In this document: positions 42,034 through 44,647 of the stretch, in pieces | Numbering within the stretch: the first letter of the stretch is position 1 | Layout of the letters: the number at the start of each line of letters is the position of its first letter | Source: Acidimicrobiaceae bacterium | Lineage (GTDB): Bacteria > Actinomycetota > Acidimicrobiia > Acidimicrobiales > RAAP-2 | NCBI GenBank assembly: GCA_003161575.1 | Contig: PMOE01000059.1 | Location: 165,439-210,085 of the forward strand | Direction of reading: 5' to 3' | DNA: 44,647 bases | Made by a program: the position numbers and the translations under genes | Notes under the pieces: model-generated | Told to the model about the DNA's origin: nothing | Database searches by the model: none | What the model saw: only the letters and a program-made list of their open reading frames with translations

Positions 42034-43983
42034 ATGAGAATCACCAGGCTGTCGGCCCGTGGCCTGCTGTCCTTCGAGGACCTCGAGCTGACCTTCGAGC
42101 ACCGCCGGACGGTCATCGTCGGCCCGAACGGCTCAGGCAAGTCGAACGTGGGCCGGCTCATCGAGCTGGTCGTCAGGGCCCTTCAGGCAGCGGACAACGA
42201 CTCAGCTCAGCTCCGCGACATGCTCGACTCATACCTCGCAGGAATGCGCGCGAATGCTCGAACCACAGGCATCGAGGTACGCATGGGTTTCGAACTCACT
42301 ACGGAGCACGAGAAGGAGTTGATGGCCGCATTTATCCGGGCTGCAGTCGTGGCCAGTACTCCTGGCAACTTCGTCGGGGCCGACCTCGCGAGCCTGGACA
42401 ACTGGGCCACCACGCAGGTCACCGCCGCCCGCCTCACGCCGCTCTTCGTCGCAGAAGTCGTTGTGACTCACAGCGGAGCGGAGGATGCCCGTTGGCAAGT
42501 GGGCGTCGAGTTCAACGTCCCTGACAGGAGGCGTCGGCCTCGGACATTTCGATGGGTCGTCATGGGGGACAACCCTGAGCAGATCGTCGCCGTCGAAGAC
42601 ATTGACCGTCAAGGCCTCTTCGTCGGGCAGTTGCAGGAACGCCTCCAAAAGGCGGCCAAGGCCCATGCCACACCCCGAGCGCCCAGCGGCGCGTTCTCGA
42701 TGGCCAGGCTCGTTCCTCGCAAAGGCACGGCTGTGACCGTCTCGCTACGCCTGACTGGCAACCCACCGCCACCGACCATCCGGCACTTTGCCGACCTCCT
42801 CGGCGTCAACCCTTTGGGCGTCTCGAACACGAGCCGGAGCATCAACCTGGCCCGCGTGCTTGGCATCGCGATCCGCCAGTCCCTGGTGCAGACGAGCGAT
42901 CAACGCCTTCTTCCGGTGTCCGGCTTCAGTTGGAACGCTCAGGAAGGTGGCCTCCGGGCGGGTGCCGAGGCGAATCTTCCCGAGATGCTGTTCTTGCTCA
43001 AGAACGGAGGGTCGAGCGGTGTTGAGCGGTTCTCCAAGATCCAACGGCTCTTCAAGGAATTCACCCAGGGGAGAGAACTTGACCTCTTGGTCCAACAGGT
43101 GAGCGTCGGAGACGAGAATCCAGCACAGGGCCTTCACGTTCACCCGCGGCCGCTCGTCAGTGTCGCTCCAGTCGACGACGACACGGAAGTGGTCGGCCAA
43201 GTGCCGATCGAATTCGCCGGGGCGGGTGCCTGGGAGGCACTCGTCCTTGCGTGCATTCTCGGCTCTCAGGCACAGTCCATCGCATTCTTGGATGAACCCG
43301 CCGTGGCCCTGTCGCCAACCCTGCAGCGTCTCCTTGAGAGCTATCTCGCGGCGAGCGACGGCCAACTCATCATGGTCACACACTCGCCGTACCTGTTGCC
43401 GCTCGAAGACACCGGTGGTGACGCGGTGCTAATCCGCATTGATCGCGACGAGCAGATGGCCTCGCGACTGTGGAAGGTCCACCCCGACTTGCTCCGCTCG
43501 GTGGCGCCCAAGTTGCGGGCCAAGGGCAACGAGCGCCTCCCCTACTCGTGGCGAACCGTTCTGTGCGAGGGTCAATTCGACGTCATCGTCGTCCGCGCCA
43601 TAGCGGAATTGCTCCACATTGATCTAGACGGTCGAAACATCAGCATCATCGACTGCGGTGGACGATCCAACCTCCCTGATTACATAATTCTCGCCGGACA
43701 GCTCGGCATCCCAACGCTCGTGGTCGCTGATGCAGATTCGACGAAAGCCTCCGCGAAGCCGGAGGTCAAGAAACAGGTCGACTCGGTTCGTAACACCGTA
43801 ACGGCAGAGATCATGGCTCGGTTGGTTGAATTCCCCGAGGACCCGGAGACGACGTTCAAGGTGCCCAAGGTGGCCGACGCCCTGGAGAAGGCGGCCCAGT
43901 CCGTTGACTTGACGAATCCTCCGCAGGAGGTCGCCGACCTCGCTAACGGCCTTCAGGATCTGGCATCCCCTACTCGTTATTAG
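42034..43983 (+). CDS. OLD-family ATPase with C-terminal TOPRIM nuclease
   Basis: A 649-aa protein; ATG 42034 is chosen because it begins MRITRLSARGLLSFEDLEL, the usual OLD N-terminus, although the frame is open upstream. Walker A GPNGSGKSN is at 30-38. The Walker B and following region SIAFLDEPAVALSPTLQRLL and LIMVTHSPYLLP (His loop) occur at about 410-455. The TOPRIM part follows: TVLCEGQFDVIVVRAI (Glu) and TLVVADADSTKAS (DxD). OLD proteins are ABC-type ATPases with a metal-dependent nuclease. GajA of Gabija is a relative, but no UvrD-like gajB follows here, so it is best called a stand-alone OLD nuclease. Confidence 0.85.
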   Translation: MRITRLSARGLLSFEDLELTFEHRRTVIVGPNGSGKSNVGRLIELVVRALQAADNDSAQLRDMLDSYLAGMRANARTTGIEVRMGFELTTEHEKELMAAFIRAAVVASTPGNFVGADLASLDNWATTQVTAARLTPLFVAEVVVTHSGAEDARWQVGVEFNVPDRRRRPRTFRWVVMGDNPEQIVAVEDIDRQGLFVGQLQERLQKAAKAHATPRAPSGAFSMARLVPRKGTAVTVSLRLTGNPPPPTIRHFADLLGVNPLGVSNTSRSINLARVLGIAIRQSLVQTSDQRLLPVSGFSWNAQEGGLRAGAEANLPEMLFLLKNGGSSGVERFSKIQRLFKEFTQGRELDLLVQQVSVGDENPAQGLHVHPRPLVSVAPVDDDTEVVGQVPIEFAGAGAWEALVLACILGSQAQSIAFLDEPAVALSPTLQRLLESYLAASDGQLIMVTHSPYLLPLEDTGGDAVLIRIDRDEQMASRLWKVHPDLLRSVAPKLRAKGNERLPYSWRTVLCEGQFDVIVVRAIAELLHIDLDGRNISIIDCGGRSNLPDYIILAGQLGIPTLVVADADSTKASAKPEVKKQVDSVRNTVTAEIMARLVEFPEDPETTFKVPKVADALEKAAQSVDLTNPPQEVADLANGLQDLASPTRY

Positions 43984-44290
43984 GTAGGCGGCAGGGCAAC
44001 GGGTAGGCGACCACCCCAGGAGAGGGCCACCCTGGCTGACACCCGCAACGTCCGGGAGTTAGCCTGTTGAGGCTCAGCCTGGTTCTTCACAGCTATGTCG
44101 AATGCACAGTGATCTCCCACCAACGCGGCTTTGGCAATCCGATTTGGCAATCTACTCGGGTGGATCCGCCAGATTGAGTGTCACCAGCAAGACCATCGGC
44201 CCAGCTCAGGGGCAGCGAGGTTTACGGGCAAGATCCAGTGGACACCTCAGATCGCTCTTTCAAGGCGGAGGCTGGTGCAGTACGCGTCGA

Positions 44291-44309
44291 CGTCCGGGAT
44301 GACCGGACG
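44291..44309. terminator. Hairpin CGTCCGG-N5-CCGGACG
   Basis: A perfect 7-bp G+C-rich stem with a 5-nt loop (GATGA), no T-run. It is about 310 nt 3' of the OLD gene, so a role as its terminator is uncertain. Confidence 0.3.
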
Positions 44310-44314
44310 CGGAA

Positions 44315-44354
44315 AGTAGGGACGCTGCAAAACATCCCTACTAACATCCCTACT
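44315..44354. repeat. Inverted repeat with duplicated right arm (AGTAGGGA / TCCCTACT twice)
   Basis: AGTAGGGA at 44315-44322 can pair with TCCCTACT at 44335-44342 or with a second copy at 44347-44354; the right part is a 12-bp tandem repeat ACATCCCTACTA. Alternative pairing could act as an operator or attenuator, but no gene is seen next to it. Confidence 0.5.
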
Positions 44355-44647
44355 ATGGAGCGACTTTTTCACGCCTGAGAATTACGGGCGACTCGGAAGA
44401 CCCTGCTCAGCACGGTTCCACACGTCCGACAGCACTCAGCGCCGACACCTAGCAGAACCCCGCCTACTGTCCGAGAGGGTGCCGCATGACGGAGCTCCAC
44501 ACCGTCTTTGGCAACCGACCGTGGTCATGCGCCACCAGTCTGCTCTCCCACACCAAACGACCAAAAGCCTGCACCTACCGATACTGATCCTTATCGGGAT
44601 CCCTCTACCTAAGAATCGGCCTTCGGAGTTGAGTCCCGACCAGTGGT

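Larger units (their letters stand above)
43984..44647. other. Right-end region without genes
   Basis: No frame here looks like a protein. It holds a 7-bp hairpin (44291-44309), an inverted repeat with a duplicated arm (44315-44354), and near 44587-44602 a small GATCC/GGATC inversion. The downstream limit is the window edge. Confidence 0.5.

Noticed and set aside
42034-43983. Gabija system
   Set aside because: The GajA-like protein is present, but no UvrD-type GajB gene is visible on either side.

Overview
The window comes from a high-G+C actinobacterium, most likely of class Acidimicrobiia. The main evidence is the fragment at the left end, which carries the repeat (SDGGVFAFGDA ... PTPDGGGYWLIG) typical of very large secreted proteins in that class. 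A decayed actinobacterial SCxxxSFC repeat gene (25476-25880), frequent GTG starts and -35-dependent insertion-element layouts agree. Taxonomy is inferred from these features only.

Left part (1-9012): a partial cell-surface repeat protein, then two membrane-protein units of unknown role (585-3167 and 3829-5553). An acyl-ACP-desaturase-like gene follows, cut in two by a complete IS21-family element (6010-8327). The element has symmetric doubled terminal repeats and a 4-bp target duplication, and removing it restores one 309-codon frame.

Middle part (9188-25454): mostly mobile and defence genes, several with visibly lower G+C. It holds an orphan membrane protein with a receiver-like partner, a membrane-anchored Ser/Thr kinase with a small membrane protein, and an IS110-family element whose leader can fold like a bridge RNA. 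It also holds a DUF262-HNH-AlbA_2 (GmrSD-like) protein, an unrecognised coiled-coil protein, and a three-gene restriction-modification operon (two N6-adenine methylase-type genes plus a GIY-YIG/helicase protein).

Right part (26877-43983): a dense accessory island. A minus-strand set has an RHH regulator, a 1358-aa protein with a cysteine cluster and a C-terminal PD-(D/E)XK nuclease, and a 442-aa protein with an RNxxxH (HEPN-like) motif. Divergent from it is a protein resembling the helical domain of 5-hydroxymethyl-dU DNA kinases. A run of octamer repeats lies between the two.

The most notable unit is a seven-gene, end-overlapping minus-strand operon (39123 down to 33856): carrier-protein-like protein, thymidylate-synthase-fold enzyme, holo-ACP synthase, XRE regulator, ImmA/IrrE metallopeptidase fused to a chagasin-like cysteine-protease inhibitor, papain-like protease, and MazG-like nucleotide pyrophosphohydrolase. 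It pairs a protease with its probable inhibitor and a nucleotide-modifying fold with a phosphopantetheine carrier. I do not recognise it as a described system. Beyond it are a DUF4062 pair and a lone OLD-family ATPase/TOPRIM nuclease.

Six intergenic hairpins with the pattern CTTCGGG-N7-CCCGAAG sit just 3' of genes, mostly at convergent junctions, and look like a lineage-specific terminator without a U-tract.
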